Part shown: positions 43,728 through 54,270 of the stretch, in pieces | Position numbering within the stretch: position 1 is the first letter of the stretch | Layout of the letters: every line of letters starts with the position of its first letter | Assembly: GCA_900320545.1 (NCBI GenBank) | Contig: ONSU01000001.1 | Coordinates: forward strand, 116,826-180,825 | Direction of reading: 5' to 3' | Source of the DNA: an uncultured Bacteroidales bacterium | GTDB lineage: Bacteria; Bacteroidota; Bacteroidia; Bacteroidales; UBA932 | DNA: 64,000 bases | Program-made: the position numbers and the translations under genes | The notes under the pieces: generated by a model | Told to the model about the DNA's origin: nothing | Seen by the model: the letters and a program-made list of their open reading frames with translations, nothing else | Database searches by the model: none

Positions 43728-46700
43728 TTAAAAACGGGTTCGGATGATAAGGGTGGCGTCCTGGAGGCCCGGGGAGGAGGCGCGGAGGTAAATTTTGCCG
43801 GCCGCGGTGGAGGAGGACCGGACGATGGCGGTGAGTTTGCCGTTGAAGGCGTGCATCGAAGGGCCCTGGAAGGGATCGAGGCAGGTAGGATCGCCGTTGG
43901 CGCAGGCCAGGAAGGTGCCGGAGCCGGTGGCATCGAATGTAACCTCTGTGTCGGCCAATGGGCACAGGTTTCCGTCTTTATCCACAATGCTGACCGTCAC
44001 GTAGGCCAAATCGTCGCCGTCGGCGGTCAGGCGGCGGCCGTTGTATTCCAGTCTGATGCCCGCAGGAGCACCCGCCGTGCGGACGTACGTGGTGTCAACG
44101 GGGCGGCCGGCATCGTCAAGTGACACGGCCATCAGTTCGCCAGGCTCGAAGGGAACGGACCAGCCCATCCGGAACCGGGCCTCCACATTCTCCTCTCTAT
44201 CACCCAGCGTCTTGTGTCTCGGGACCTGCTTGTTCTGTACGCCGAGGCTCCTGCCGTTGAGGAACAATTCCGCCGAAGGCGAATCGGTATAGACGAAAAC
44301 CGGAATCTCTTGCCCCTCAGACCAATTCCAATGCGGGAGGATATGGAGGGTGTGATCCGTCGTGTTCCAGACGCTTCTGAACAGGTAATACCGATCCTTG
44401 GGGATGGATGCCAGATCCACAATGCCGAACATAGAACTATGGTTGGGCCAGCCGTCATCTTCGTAGGGCGTGGGCTCACCCAGATAGTCGAAGCCGGTCC
44501 AGACGAACTGGCCGATCGCCCAGGGCCAGTCTTCGTACATCGCCAGGTCGCAGTCGGGCGTATTGGACCACCGGGTAGATTCCAAATCGTAGGAAGAGCA
44601 TTGCCGGTCGGGACTCAGGACCATATCGCGCGTCTTGACGGCCGGAAGGTGGTACACGCCGCGGGAGCTGAGCGTAGAGCCGCTTTCCGCCCCGAGAATC
44701 AGCCGGTCGCCGACCGTTTCCCTCAGTTCCAGGAACTTCCAGGGATGGTAATTGATGCCGATGACGTCGAAGGCGTCCACCCATTCCTTATGCAGGAAGC
44801 GGTGCCACATGTGCATCCCCACGGTCACCGGACGCGTCGGATCTTCCCGTTGGCAGATTTCCGTGAGGAATTTCGCCTCGGCGAGGCCTTCAGTCGGATC
44901 ATCCTTGACGCGGCAGACCTCGTTGCCGGTGCTCCAGAGGATGACGCTCGGGTTGTTGCGGAAACGCCGGATGATGTTGACCAGGTCCTTCTCCGCCCAG
45001 TCGTTGAAATAGCGGTGATAGCCGTTCGGGGTCTTGGCGGAATTCCATTCGTCGAAGGCTTCCACCATCATCATCATGCCCATCTCGTCACAGAGTTTTA
45101 CCAGCTCCGGAGCGGGGCAGTTATGGGAGGTGCGGATGGCATTGCAGCCCATATCCTTGAGGATTTCAATCTGGTGCCTGAGGCCCGGAACGCTGACCGC
45201 CGCCCCCAGCGGGCCCAGGTCGTGGTGCATGCAGACACCCTTGAATTTCATCGGCTTCCCGTTGAGGAAGAAGCCCTTCCCGTCGATGAATTCGGCCTTG
45301 CGGATGCCAAAGACGGTCACCTTTTCGTCCACCAGTTTCCCATCGGAATACACGGCGGTGACGGCCTTGTAGAGATTCGGCTCCTCCGGGCTCCAGAGGA
45401 GCGGAGAAGGGATGATTACGTCATCCTGGAAACCTTGTCCTGTCATTCCACGGCTTGTCCGTGGAATCTCTCCAACGCACCGCTCGTCCCGGTCAAGGAT
45501 CACCGTCCGCACCTCGATCTCCTTCCCTTCCGCTCCCTCAACCGTCGTCTCCACGTGCACGGTGGCCTTATCGGCAGATACTTCCGGCGTAGTGATACAT
45601 ACACCCCAGGCCGGGATGTGGACAGGGTCGGCGGTGATCAGGTGGACGTTGCGGTAGAGCCCGGCACCGGGATACCAGCGGGCGCTGCCCGGCAGGTTTT
45701 CCAAGCGGACAGCGAGCGTATTGGTCGTCCCCGGGACAACAGCATCCGTAATGTCAAGATTGACGGGAACATAGCCGTTGGGCCAGGAACCCACTTCCTT
45801 GCCATTGACATAAACGGTGGCGTTACTCATCGCACCGTCGAAGGTCAGGGAAACAGCCTTGTTCTCCGGCACGGCGAACGAACGGCGGTACCAGCCGATC
45901 CCGGTCCAGGGGAGCGCTCCGGTCCGGCCGGGGATGTTCGCATATCCCTGTGAGCCGCTCCAAAGTTCACCATTCTCCGCGAAAGGCCCGGTAATCGCCC
46001 AGTCGTGCGGAATGCGCACCTTTTCCCATTCCCCTTCTTCCCCGCGATGGAATTCCCAGTCGCGAAGCAGCGTTTCGTGTCGAGGGGAGGTGTGTTTCGC
46101 GAGATGAGTAACGGAGAGAGATTCCTTGGCTTCGATCGGAATAACAATTTCTTTAACCTCTCCGGGCATTAGATTGAAGCTGTTATCCGGGAAGCATTTC
46201 ACCCCCGGTGCGGAGAGCCACACATAATAGGCAGGCTTGTCAGTAGTTAAAGACACTATCCACTTGCCATTGCGTTCGAAGGTTCTTGCAGTCACGTTGG
46301 CATCTGGAACATCTTTGAGATTCGGTAAGACGGAAGGCTGCAGCGGGGCATCAACCGCAAATATGCGCTTGAGGTGGTAATGGGCGGGCTTCCAGGACCC
46401 GTCGTATTCGAGAGTGGACCAGGAGGCGCCGGGCCAGATGTCGTTGAGTTGCCAGACGAGGATACCGTTGCACTCGGGGAGAGAGCGCCACCAGGAGATG
46501 GCGGCCTCGAGGCCGAGGGCCTGCTCAAGTTGGGAGAGATAGACCAGATCGGCCGTGGAGTTTGGATTGAACAGATTGTCAATCCGCTTCAGGATATTCT
46601 CGTAGCCGCCGGTCTCGCGGATGTGGGCTTTCTGCTCCTCCATGTCGGGAAGGAGGGCGGTGAAGGAGGAATGGCCGAACTCCGAGACGAAGCGGGGACG

Positions 46701-48077
46701 GTACTTGTGATATTCCGACAGCGGGCGGGCGTTCTTGGAGACATCCCAGAGGTGCATATCACCCTTAGAATCATCATTCCAGCCGTTGGTATCATAGTCC
46801 CCGGGGCCGCCGCAAGGCGAGGTGGGCCAATACATCCGCTCCGGGTCCAGGGTGGCCACCAAATCCCCACGAAGGTCTATAAGTCGTTTATAGTCAGACA
46901 GGTACAACTCCGGATTCCGCTTCCAGATCCGCTTGTTCATATTGTCCATCCCCTCATTGTCTCCGCACCACATCGCGATGGACGGGTGACTTTGCAGGCG
47001 TTTTATCTGATGGATCAGTTCCGCGCTGACTTCCCCAAGGAATTCCGGCGTGGAAGGATACATCGCGCAGGCGAACATCATATCGTGCCAGATCAGAAGA
47101 CCCAGCGAATCGCAGATCTCATAGAAGGCGTCCTTCTCAAACTTGCCGCCGCCCCAGAGGCGCAGCATATTCATATTGGCGTCCCGGGCCGAGGTCAGGA
47201 GGTCCAGATAGCGGCCGTACGTCTCCCGCGACGGATCCGTCTCGCAGGGAATCCAGTTGGCGCCCCGGGCGAATATCGGCTTCCCGTTCACCTTGAAGGC
47301 CAGATTTTCCCCTATCTCGACGGTCCGGAGGCCAATTTTCTTCGTGAGCGACTGCCCGTCAACGGAGACACTCGCCTTGTAGAGCGGCTGCTCCCCCATT
47401 CCGGCCGGCCACCAGAGCCGGGGCTTCCGGATTTCGAAGACCTGCGAAATGACATTCGTTCCCGCCTGGAGATTTACCCGCCGCCGGACGGTCTTCCCGT
47501 CGAAAGCAAAGGTCACCTCGGCATCCCCGCCTTCCGGCGAATACATTTCCGCCTTGAGCGTCACCATACAACGGCCCTTGCGGGAATGGTTCTGCACGCA
47601 TTCCAGATAATCCAGGCGCGCCACATTCACCGGAATCAGCGTCACCGGGCCGGTGAACCCGACATTCATGCACTTCGGACCCCAGTCCCAGCCTCCGTGA
47701 TACCCGGGCTTGCGGATCAGATTGAGGTGCGGAACAAAGCCCATGCCTCCCATCGGTATCGGGTATTCCAGCCGGGCGTTCAGTTTCTCGGACACCGCTT
47801 CCGCATCGTGGAAAGTGCCCTCCAGCACATTCTCCCCCACCCGCAGATACGGCTTCACATCCCACTCCCAGCGCCGGAAAAAGTTCGTCGTCGCCCCCAC
47901 ATAATGCCCATTCAGGCGGATATCGCAGAACGTATCCACATCCTCCGCCCGGAGGTACACCGCCTTCGCCGACAGCATCTCCTCCGTCACTTCTAAATTT
48001 CTGGACACAGTAATCCGGGCCGATGCCACCGAGGCACCGACCAGCAATATCAGACAAAAAGCAAGCGCTTTTTTCAT
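43728..48077 (-). CDS. Fused GH2 enzyme: beta-mannosidase-like plus beta-galactosidase-like
   Basis: This 1449-residue secreted protein has signal peptide [20 protein letters not shown]. Residues about 22-660 are a GH2 beta-mannosidase: [14 protein letters not shown]-type segment ([11 protein letters not shown]), acid/base WCGDNEGMD near 372 and nucleophile SEFGHSS near 464. Its first sugar-binding domain lacks about 60 N-terminal residues normally present. From about 665 ([14 protein letters not shown]) to the end is a second full GH2, beta-galactosidase-like: [14 protein letters not shown] near 1050 and [14 protein letters not shown] near 1131. The stop-free fusion suggests coupled removal of beta-mannose and beta-galactose (or glucuronate). 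A palindromic repeat is inserted in frame at 45442-45468. Confidence 0.88.
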   Translation of the reverse strand: MKKALAFCLILLVGASVASARITVSRNLEVTEEMLSAKAVYLRAEDVDTFCDIRLNGHYVGATTNFFRRWEWDVKPYLRVGENVLEGTFHDAEAVSEKLNARLEYPIPMGGMGFVPHLNLIRKPGYHGGWDWGPKCMNVGFTGPVTLIPVNVARLDYLECVQNHSRKGRCMVTLKAEMYSPEGGDAEVTFAFDGKTVRRRVNLQAGTNVISQVFEIRKPRLWWPAGMGEQPLYKASVSVDGQSLTKKIGLRTVEIGENLAFKVNGKPIFARGANWIPCETDPSRETYGRYLDLLTSARDANMNMLRLWGGGKFEKDAFYEICDSLGLLIWHDMMFACAMYPSTPEFLGEVSAELIHQIKRLQSHPSIAMWCGDNEGMDNMNKRIWKRNPELYLSDYKRLIDLRGDLVATLDPERMYWPTSPCGGPGDYDTNGWNDDSKGDMHLWDVSKNARPLSEYHKYRPRFVSEFGHSSFTALLPDMEEQKAHIRETGGYENILKRIDNLFNPNSTADLVYLSQLEQALGLEAAISWWRSLPECNGILVWQLNDIWPGASWSTLEYDGSWKPAHYHLKRIFAVDAPLQPSVLPNLKDVPDANVTARTFERNGKWIVSLTTDKPAYYVWLSAPGVKCFPDNSFNLMPGEVKEIVIPIEAKESLSVTHLAKHTSPRHETLLRDWEFHRGEEGEWEKVRIPHDWAITGPFAENGELWSGSQGYANIPGRTGALPWTGIGWYRRSFAVPENKAVSLTFDGAMSNATVYVNGKEVGSWPNGYVPVNLDITDAVVPGTTNTLAVRLENLPGSARWYPGAGLYRNVHLITADPVHIPAWGVCITTPEVSADKATVHVETTVEGAEGKEIEVRTVILDRDERCVGEIPRTSRGMTGQGFQDDVIIPSPLLWSPEEPNLYKAVTAVYSDGKLVDEKVTVFGIRKAEFIDGKGFFLNGKPMKFKGVCMHHDLGPLGAAVSVPGLRHQIEILKDMGCNAIRTSHNCPAPELVKLCDEMGMMMMVEAFDEWNSAKTPNGYHRYFNDWAEKDLVNIIRRFRNNPSVILWSTGNEVCRVKDDPTEGLAEAKFLTEICQREDPTRPVTVGMHMWHRFLHKEWVDAFDVIGINYHPWKFLELRETVGDRLILGAESGSTLSSRGVYHLPAVKTRDMVLSPDRQCSSYDLESTRWSNTPDCDLAMYEDWPWAIGQFVWTGFDYLGEPTPYEDDGWPNHSSMFGIVDLASIPKDRYYLFRSVWNTTDHTLHILPHWNWSEGQEIPVFVYTDSPSAELFLNGRSLGVQNKQVPRHKTLGDREENVEARFRMGWSVPFEPGELMAVSLDDAGRPVDTTYVRTAGAPAGIRLEYNGRRLTADGDDLAYVTVSIVDKDGNLCPLADTEVTFDATGSGTFLACANGDPTCLDPFQGPSMHAFNGKLTAIVRSSSTAAGKIYLRASSPGLQDATLIIRTRF
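45442..45468. repeat. Interspersed palindromic element, copy 3, inside a coding region
   Basis: This 27-base copy (GTCATTCC ... GGAATC) has a perfect 9-bp stem ATTCCACGG/CCGTGGAAT. Read in the GH2 frame it encodes the peptide IPRTSRGMT without breaking the frame. Confidence 0.65.
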
Positions 48078-48082
48078 ATCGA

Positions 48083-48090
48083 CAAAAGTA
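48083..48090 (-). promoter_or_regulatory. -7 element of the GH2 fusion gene
   Basis: The minus strand reads TACTTTTG (exact TAnnTTTG) only 5 bases before the ATG. A TTTG lies 22 bases further upstream. Confidence 0.5.
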
Positions 48091-48130
48091 ACATTATTAT
48101 TTGTAAATCGGGCAAATTCGAGTTAACAAC

Positions 48131-48161
48131 AGAGAGGGCCTTCAATACGGAAGCCCTCTCT
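48131..48161 (-). terminator. Hairpin after the lyase/GH88 gene
   Basis: A perfect 9-bp stem AGAGAGGGC/GCCCTCTCT with an extended inner TTC/GAA. On the minus strand the following T-run is weak (TGTTGTT), so it may attenuate rather than stop transcription between the main operon and the GH2 gene. Confidence 0.55.
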
Positions 48162-48198
48162 CTTTAAAAGCGGCACAATAAAGTAGTTGGAAATCTCA

Positions 48199-51100
48199 TC
48201 ACTGACGATATGTGCATTTATTCCTGCAAAGCGCCTCGAGGAAATAGTAATCGGCATACGGAAGCGGGGCGTCGATCTCGGCGCCGCCGGGGAGGTTGCC
48301 GACGCTGTGCCTGAGAAGGAAGCCGCCATTGGTGCCGGGGGTGGCGAGATAGTCGGGAGAAGCAAGGGTGCGAAGCTGCCTCTCCGCCATTTCCCGGCAG
48401 CGTCTGCCAAGCGGTTTATCGGAGGTAAGCGTGCTCAGCTCAATGAAAGCGGAACACATAATTGCGGCCGCAGAAGCGTCCTTATACGTGTTCGGGATGT
48501 CGGGGTCGTCGAAATCCCAGTAAGGAATGCCGTCGTGCGGCAGACGGGACAGCAGCATCGCCGCAATCTTTTCCGCCTGTACGAGGAATTCCTCCCGCCC
48601 GGTTTCCCGGAACATCATCGTGTAGCCATAGAGGGCCCAGGCCTGGCCGCGCGCCCATGCACTGTCGTCGGAATAGCCCTGGACGGTGACTTTACGGAGC
48701 ACGGAGCCCGTCGCCGGATCATAATCCAGCATATGCCAGGTGGTATAATCCGGGCGGAAATGGTTACGGAGGGTCGTCTCCGCATGGCTTACGGCAATCG
48801 ACTGCAGGGAATCGCTCCCGAACTGTTTGGCGGCGTACTCCAGCAACTCCAGATTCATCATATTGTCGATAATGACCGGATATTCACCCCGCTCGCCGGC
48901 AGACCAGCTGAGCGTCGCGCCGACCCGGGGATCGAACCGGCCGGCAAGGGCTTCGGCAGCCTTTTCGATCAGTGAGAGATACTGTTCTTCCCCGGTAATG
49001 CGGTAAGCATTTCCATAACTGCAATTGACCTGGAAGCCGATGTCGTGACTCAGCGGGAAGTCAAGGACCGTGGCAAGTTTGGCCGTCTCTTTCCGGGCCT
49101 GAGCCTCCACGTCCTTGTCGCCCGTCAATTGATATAATTCCCACAGGGAACCCGCAAAGAAGCCGCTGGTCCAGGAGCCCACGGCGCAGTCTTTCATACT
49201 CCCGTCGGGGAGAATGGTGCGGGGGGTCGTGGCCGAATCCAACCGGGCCGATAGCCGGGAGAATTGCTCTTTTGCCACAGCGGACACCCGGGCGGAGAGG
49301 GCTGACAGCGGCTCATCCGCAGGCGGGATCAACTTCACCAAATATTTGCCTTTCAGGGGCGTCCCCTTTGCCTTGAGGCATATCCTGTACAGGGCCTCTC
49401 CCCATCGGAAGGAGAACCCGAGGCCCTCCAGGGACTTCTCCTCAACGGAGACGTCGAATACCTTCGCATCGTAGCAAAGCGTCACTCCCCCCTGCAGAAC
49501 AATCCTGCCGTCACCGGAAAGGACAGGCTTGGAATGCACGAGGAAATGAAGTTCGTTGGGGACGGACGCCTCTCTCAGGGAGAATTTCTGCCGGATAACC
49601 AACGAGCCGTCTTTCCGAAGGCGGTAAGTGATCTTCCAGGACTGCACCCCGGCGGAATCGGGATAAGCCCCGGCGATGTCGGTGGTGTAGCGCCGCAGGA
49701 GCTTGCTCGCGCGGCTGCCGGAAGCCTTATACTCGCCGCCGAAAACCTGCTCGCAGCCGTTAATGACCGGCAAATTGTGCCAGCCGCTCTGTACGAACCA
49801 GTTGTTGTAACGCTTCTCCCCGAAGGTATCCCGGGTGTAGGTTCCGACACCGGCATCCACCAGGACAGGCTGGTTATCATAGAAATAGATGCAGGTTCCG
49901 ACGTCGTTGTGATTGTGCCGTTCATAGTTATTCCCACCCTTTGCCGCAAGGAAAGCCGGGCCGGAACGGACGAAGCATACTTCCGCATCGGGATAGGAGA
50001 CAAACGGGGCGTGGCTAACTTCCGGCGAAGGAAGCGCCTTCATTTCCCTGACGGCCCTGATGCCCTCAAGGCCCTGATAGAACAGCATCCAGTTGACATC
50101 TTCCGGATTGCAGCCATAGCGGTGGCAGGCATTCACGGCAAAATCCATCATCATCCGGTTGCCGGATGCCCGACCGTAGCGGTAGATCCAGTAGGCAATC
50201 GGCCGCCGGGAAGGCTTGCCGTCGGCAAAATTCACCTGCCAGCAGTCGCCGATATCGGCATTGACGATAAATTCGCCGAGCCGCCGGATGAAAGGATCGT
50301 TCCAAATGGATATTTTGCCTCCGGTAATCCTTTCGAGGTTCTCCAGATAGTCCAGCAGGTGGCCGACGGACTTGTACCAATAGGTAGTGCCTTCGTCGCA
50401 GGCGCCGTCCTGCGGCAGGGAATCCAGCCACAGATTTACGGAGCGGATGGATTTGTCCACCGCCTTCACCAGCGTATCCGGATCGTTCTCCAGTAGCATA
50501 AAGCACAGGAGTGCGTTCTGATTGCACCAGGGATTCCAGTTGTTGAGTTTCTTTCCGAGACTGGTGTCGAAACCCCACCACCAGAAATCATCACGCTGAA
50601 GATAAGGGTCCAGCGCCTTCTTCTGCAGCGCGTCGCGAAGCCTTTCGGACAGCGCCGGATCGAGAAGGTCGTGGAAATAATAATACGCCCACGACAGCAG
50701 CTGGGACATATTCCCCTGATACAAACCGAAAATCTGGTCATCCGGGTCCGGGAGCGGACTCCCGGATTTCTGATATTTAGCCAGATGGGCCGACACCTCC
50801 CACGATGGCTGAAAACAGAACCATTCCACGCCCCGGGCGATATCGGGCAGGAAGCGTCCCTCCCCTTCCGAGAGTTCCGCGATCAGAAGACGGCCCAGGG
50901 CATCGGCGTTCCCCAGCAGCTTATCCTCCATCACATCCCGGTCACCGGTGAGGTCGTACGCGAGGTAGTCAGCGTCGGTAAGTTCCAGCCACTGATACCC
51001 CAGCACCTCCTCTCCCCTTGCCGTCAGGACGGGCTGGTACTCGCCCAGAAAGGCCTCCCAGCCCTGCCTGTCGGCGTATGCTGGATACGGCACCCAGGCC

Positions 51101-51222
51101 TGGTCCATCAGTAGAGATTCCTTCGCCGCGCTCGGAATGACTTTATCATCTCGACCGAGCGCAGCGATCGGAGAGATCCCTACCGCAATAATAGCTAACG
51201 TTATTAGTAAACGCTTCAACAT
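48199..51222 (-). CDS. Fused heparinase II/III-like polysaccharide lyase and GH88 unsaturated glucuronyl hydrolase
   Basis: This 1007-residue protein has a signal peptide starting MLKRLLITLAIIAVG. Residues about 30-640 form a heparinase II/III-type lyase: an alpha-helical toroid (WNPWCNQNALLCFML, DGACDEGTTYWYKSVGHLLDY), then the beta part with NNYERHNHNDVGTCIYFYDN near 432. Residues about 645-1007 are GH88: DCAVGSWTSGFFAGSLWELY, VIIDNMMNLELLEYA and SDDSAWARGQAWALYG. The lyase would leave an unsaturated uronic acid which the GH88 half then hydrolyses. ATG at 51222 is chosen because the longer frame from 51540 has an Arg/Cys-rich junk head antisense-like to the SGNH gene. Confidence 0.87.
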   Translation of the reverse strand: MLKRLLITLAIIAVGISPIAALGRDDKVIPSAAKESLLMDQAWVPYPAYADRQGWEAFLGEYQPVLTARGEEVLGYQWLELTDADYLAYDLTGDRDVMEDKLLGNADALGRLLIAELSEGEGRFLPDIARGVEWFCFQPSWEVSAHLAKYQKSGSPLPDPDDQIFGLYQGNMSQLLSWAYYYFHDLLDPALSERLRDALQKKALDPYLQRDDFWWWGFDTSLGKKLNNWNPWCNQNALLCFMLLENDPDTLVKAVDKSIRSVNLWLDSLPQDGACDEGTTYWYKSVGHLLDYLENLERITGGKISIWNDPFIRRLGEFIVNADIGDCWQVNFADGKPSRRPIAYWIYRYGRASGNRMMMDFAVNACHRYGCNPEDVNWMLFYQGLEGIRAVREMKALPSPEVSHAPFVSYPDAEVCFVRSGPAFLAAKGGNNYERHNHNDVGTCIYFYDNQPVLVDAGVGTYTRDTFGEKRYNNWFVQSGWHNLPVINGCEQVFGGEYKASGSRASKLLRRYTTDIAGAYPDSAGVQSWKITYRLRKDGSLVIRQKFSLREASVPNELHFLVHSKPVLSGDGRIVLQGGVTLCYDAKVFDVSVEEKSLEGLGFSFRWGEALYRICLKAKGTPLKGKYLVKLIPPADEPLSALSARVSAVAKEQFSRLSARLDSATTPRTILPDGSMKDCAVGSWTSGFFAGSLWELYQLTGDKDVEAQARKETAKLATVLDFPLSHDIGFQVNCSYGNAYRITGEEQYLSLIEKAAEALAGRFDPRVGATLSWSAGERGEYPVIIDNMMNLELLEYAAKQFGSDSLQSIAVSHAETTLRNHFRPDYTTWHMLDYDPATGSVLRKVTVQGYSDDSAWARGQAWALYGYTMMFRETGREEFLVQAEKIAAMLLSRLPHDGIPYWDFDDPDIPNTYKDASAAAIMCSAFIELSTLTSDKPLGRRCREMAERQLRTLASPDYLATPGTNGGFLLRHSVGNLPGGAEIDAPLPYADYYFLEALCRNKCTYRQ
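51112..51180. repeat. Paired palindromic element inside the lyase/GH88 signal-peptide region
   Basis: Two imperfect palindromes lie head to head: one bounded by GAGATTCC and GGAATGAC, one bounded by TCATCTCG and GGAGAGATCCC. In frame they encode GISPIAALGRDD and KVIPSAAKESL, that is, the end of the signal peptide and the first mature residues. Confidence 0.55.
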
Positions 51223-51239
51223 CAAATATTCTCTTCGTC

Positions 51240-51887
51240 TCAATAATTCTCCAGGATAGGCTGTATAACGCCTTCCATAATGGTATATGCATCTTTGTTG
51301 GGATGCGTTCCGTCTGAAGAAAGGTTGTATGGCATACCGCCGCCAGAATCCGCCAATGCAGAATGATAGTCGGCATAGGCATATCCTTTCTCTTCGGCAA
51401 GTGCCTTGATAAGCGCATTGAGCTGGATAATGGTCGTCTCCGGATGGGATACGGAAGAAGACCAGCTGAAGCCCTTGCTTGGCGTTACGGAGCACAGCAC
51501 CACACGGATTCCCTTGCTGGCAGCTTCTGCGGCCATCCACGCTATGTTGTCGCGGATTTCTTCAACGGGCACCTGCCGACCGTCGTTCCCGGCGATATCG
51601 TTGGTACCGCCGGAAATGACCGCCTGCCTCGGATGCTTGTCGATCACAGACAGCTTAAAATAGGTTTTAAGTGTGGCCGTAGTCTTGCCGGAATAACCAA
51701 GGCACAAATAATTATGGCTGTTGAAAAACTCCGGATGGCCCCGGTCCGCCTTCACCCAATTGGCGGTAATGGAATCCCCGATGAAGACGGCTTCGTACTT
51801 GAAGCCGTCTTCTTCCCGGGGCTTTTCCTTACCGCACGCACATGCCAAGGCCGCGGCAATCAAAAAGGCACTTACCTTAATATTCAT
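51240..51887 (-). CDS. SGNH/GDSL esterase lipoprotein
   Basis: This lipoprotein of 215 residues has lipobox ALACACGK. SGNH motifs are clear: block I FIGDSITANW, block III GGTNDIAGND, and block V DGTHPNKDAY with catalytic Asp and His. Such esterases in glycan loci remove acetyl or other acyl groups from polysaccharides, which would help the neighbouring lyase and glycosidases. ATG at 51887 gives a standard lipoprotein signal; 51908 adds seven residues before it. It is 17 bases upstream of the lyase/GH88 gene in the operon. Confidence 0.87.
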   Translation of the reverse strand: MNIKVSAFLIAAALACACGKEKPREEDGFKYEAVFIGDSITANWVKADRGHPEFFNSHNYLCLGYSGKTTATLKTYFKLSVIDKHPRQAVISGGTNDIAGNDGRQVPVEEIRDNIAWMAAEAASKGIRVVLCSVTPSKGFSWSSSVSHPETTIIQLNALIKALAEEKGYAYADYHSALADSGGGMPYNLSSDGTHPNKDAYTIMEGVIQPILENY

Positions 51888-51914
51888 TAATGACACATTA
51901 ATTGTCAAATGAGA

Positions 51915-54242
51915 TTACGGAGCGGTCGGGCTTTCGACATACATGATGATGTTCGCACCCTGATCACGGCCCCAGGCATAGGTTTCGACATTCCCGGAAT
52001 TGATGGGTATCTCATCAAGTCCTTTCTTAGCGAAGGTTCCTGTAGCCTGAATCTTAAGTTTCGGATCTCCGAATACCAGGTCCATATTCTGCCCCCTGAC
52101 ATCGCCGATAACGATACCCACGCAATGCGACAGGGATGCTGAAGAAATAGAGCCGCTGAATGAGCAAGGAGTATTATCCCAGGATGCGAATATAGGATAG
52201 CCATTGGTCTTGGCTCCGCCCCAGCGTCCCATCAGGCCGCCGATGCCGAACCACGACTCATCATCGCCGTTGTAGTTCTCCCCGACAATGGCAGCCGCGC
52301 AGGAGGAACTCTTGATTGTGTAATTGGCCACAGGGCCGTCGCAATAACCGACAAGGCCGCCCACGGACCCTTTGTATCCGGTAAAGGAAATACTGGCCGT
52401 GTTGGTTACCTGATTGCCGATCTGCGCTCCGCAAATACCGAAGATACCTCCGACACACGCAGTTCCCCTTCCGCTGACATTGATCTTTCCCTTCATCTTG
52501 CAGAAATAGGCAAAACTGCCGGCATGGGTGGCCCCGTCCTCGCTCACGGAATCATTGTCCTGATTCTCGCGTCCGCAAATACCTCCGACAGCACCCTGAA
52601 TACGATTGCTGCCATACCTGCCATCATAGACCACATTGACGTCAGACTCCATAGAGCAGGATTCGAAACCTAATCCCCAGACTCCGACACCGGCGATACC
52701 TCCGACCTCGACAACATAATTCTGGAGATCTGCGCCTTCTGAATCACTTGTCGCACTGACGTTGACTGGAGCCCAGTTCTTGCATTTCTTTGCATCACCG
52801 CGTGCACGGCCGACAACACCTCCGACGGCTACGATGCCTGATCCGGATTCTGCGGCCAGACCGTCAATCTTTGTATGATTGAGTGTTATAATACCGGCTG
52901 ACTCATTCTGGCATTCGGTGAAAACACAGTAATTATCTGCACTGTAATCCTGTCCTCCGCCAAGGATACCGCCGACGTTGATGCCGCCTCCACTATTTTT
53001 ATAAGTTCTGCCGGCAAGCTCTCCTCTAGGATTACCGAAGTTCGCCTTAAGAGAGACCGGCCCGCGGTTGACACAGGACTCAAATGTCGCAGCCTCAGCA
53101 TAGCCCACAAGGCCACCCAGGCCGACGGCCTGATGGCTGTATCCGGACGCCTCGATGGAGATTGCTCCGCTGTTGGAGCATTTGGTCAGGGTTGCACCCT
53201 TTGTCAGGGAGAGGCCCTTCGACTCACCGATAATACCGCCGATAGCAAGATATGTACTGATATTGCCGGAGGCCGTGTAGGTAACACTGGCCCTGTTCTT
53301 TACAGAATTATAGACACCGCCGTTATCTTTGGCGACGACAGCACCGAAGACATTGCCGGTGGGCGTGAAGGCACAACTCTCGTCAATCACAAGGTTGCTG
53401 ATAGTACCGTTGTTTTCAGCGAACAGAGGGACCGATGAGTGGAGGTTCTTGATGGAGAAGCCCTGGCCTTCCAGGGTGCCCGCGAAACCGCTGGCAGAAG
53501 TAATCGTCACACCCTCCATATCAATGTCATTGGCAAGGGCCGCAACATCATAATAAGTCGCGCTGACGCTTGACAGCCATTCCACCAGCTGTGCAGCCGT
53601 GGAAATCAGAGCGGAAGGTGCCGCAAGGGTAGCTATGCGGGCAATGTCCGAATATGTTTCCGAGAAGCCCTCCGCCATCGCGGCAATGCGCACGTCATAA
53701 GACACGCCACTCTCGAGTCCGATTATCTGGACATGATAATTGTCATCCTGCCCGTTACCGGTGTAATCCGTGGTGTATTCGGAACCAATCGTAAGCTTAT
53801 GCTCAATCTTGTATGAAGTGGCCCCTTCTACGGCTTCCCAGTCCACATTGATGTATGAAATGCCGGCTTCCAAAGTCGCCACGGGCTTAGGAAGATACTT
53901 GACGACATCCACGGAGACGACGTTCGACCACTCGCTTTCAACGTCGCCGTTGACAGACTTGACTCGGAACATATAGGTATGACCGAAATCGAGCCCGGTC
54001 ACCACGAATGGGGAGTAACTCGGATTCCCGGCAGCAAGATACTCTGCGTCAGTGGTTTTCTTGTATTCCACCTTGTAGGACAGGGCATTGATGACCGGTT
54101 GCCAGCGGAGTTCCATTCCATCCTCAACCAGATTTCCGGAAAGGATGGGGGGATTGAGTGTGAGTTTGGGTGTATCCTCTTTCTTGCAGCCGAGAAGAAG
54201 GACGGCAATGAGGGCAAGGCCCGCAATAATTGACTTTCTCAT
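51915..54242 (-). CDS. Fibronectin III/GLUG-repeat lipoprotein
   Basis: This 775-residue lipoprotein has lipobox LLLGCK. Two fibronectin type III-like domains follow (about residues 25-115, 118-205, with SYKVEYKKT and SYKIEHKLT). Then a long GLUG-type beta-helix carries repeated GGLVGYAE, GGILGG, GGVVGRA, GGIAGVG, GGICGRE and GGLVGYC units. It ends in a small beta region (YVESPTAP). The GLUG start is nearly identical to that of the next upstream gene (ITSASGF, SIKNL, SSVPLFA, CAFTP), so the two are paralogues. Probably a surface glycan-binding or adhesion protein in the SusCD complex. Confidence 0.8.
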   Translation of the reverse strand: MRKSIIAGLALIAVLLLGCKKEDTPKLTLNPPILSGNLVEDGMELRWQPVINALSYKVEYKKTTDAEYLAAGNPSYSPFVVTGLDFGHTYMFRVKSVNGDVESEWSNVVSVDVVKYLPKPVATLEAGISYINVDWEAVEGATSYKIEHKLTIGSEYTTDYTGNGQDDNYHVQIIGLESGVSYDVRIAAMAEGFSETYSDIARIATLAAPSALISTAAQLVEWLSSVSATYYDVAALANDIDMEGVTITSASGFAGTLEGQGFSIKNLHSSVPLFAENNGTISNLVIDESCAFTPTGNVFGAVVAKDNGGVYNSVKNRASVTYTASGNISTYLAIGGIIGESKGLSLTKGATLTKCSNSGAISIEASGYSHQAVGLGGLVGYAEAATFESCVNRGPVSLKANFGNPRGELAGRTYKNSGGGINVGGILGGGQDYSADNYCVFTECQNESAGIITLNHTKIDGLAAESGSGIVAVGGVVGRARGDAKKCKNWAPVNVSATSDSEGADLQNYVVEVGGIAGVGVWGLGFESCSMESDVNVVYDGRYGSNRIQGAVGGICGRENQDNDSVSEDGATHAGSFAYFCKMKGKINVSGRGTACVGGIFGICGAQIGNQVTNTASISFTGYKGSVGGLVGYCDGPVANYTIKSSSCAAAIVGENYNGDDESWFGIGGLMGRWGGAKTNGYPIFASWDNTPCSFSGSISSASLSHCVGIVIGDVRGQNMDLVFGDPKLKIQATGTFAKKGLDEIPINSGNVETYAWGRDQGANIIMYVESPTAP

Positions 54243-54270
54243 TTTTCTTTTGTGTTTAACTTTCTTGGCA

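Noticed and set aside
44214-47996. Two long plus-strand frames opposite the GH2 fusion
   Set aside because: Shadow frames with low-complexity composition; both GH2 catalytic sites are on the minus strand.
51223-51540. N-terminal extension of the lyase/GH88 frame
   Set aside because: The extra 106 residues overlap the SGNH gene out of frame, are Arg/Cys-rich, and precede a proper signal peptide at 51222.
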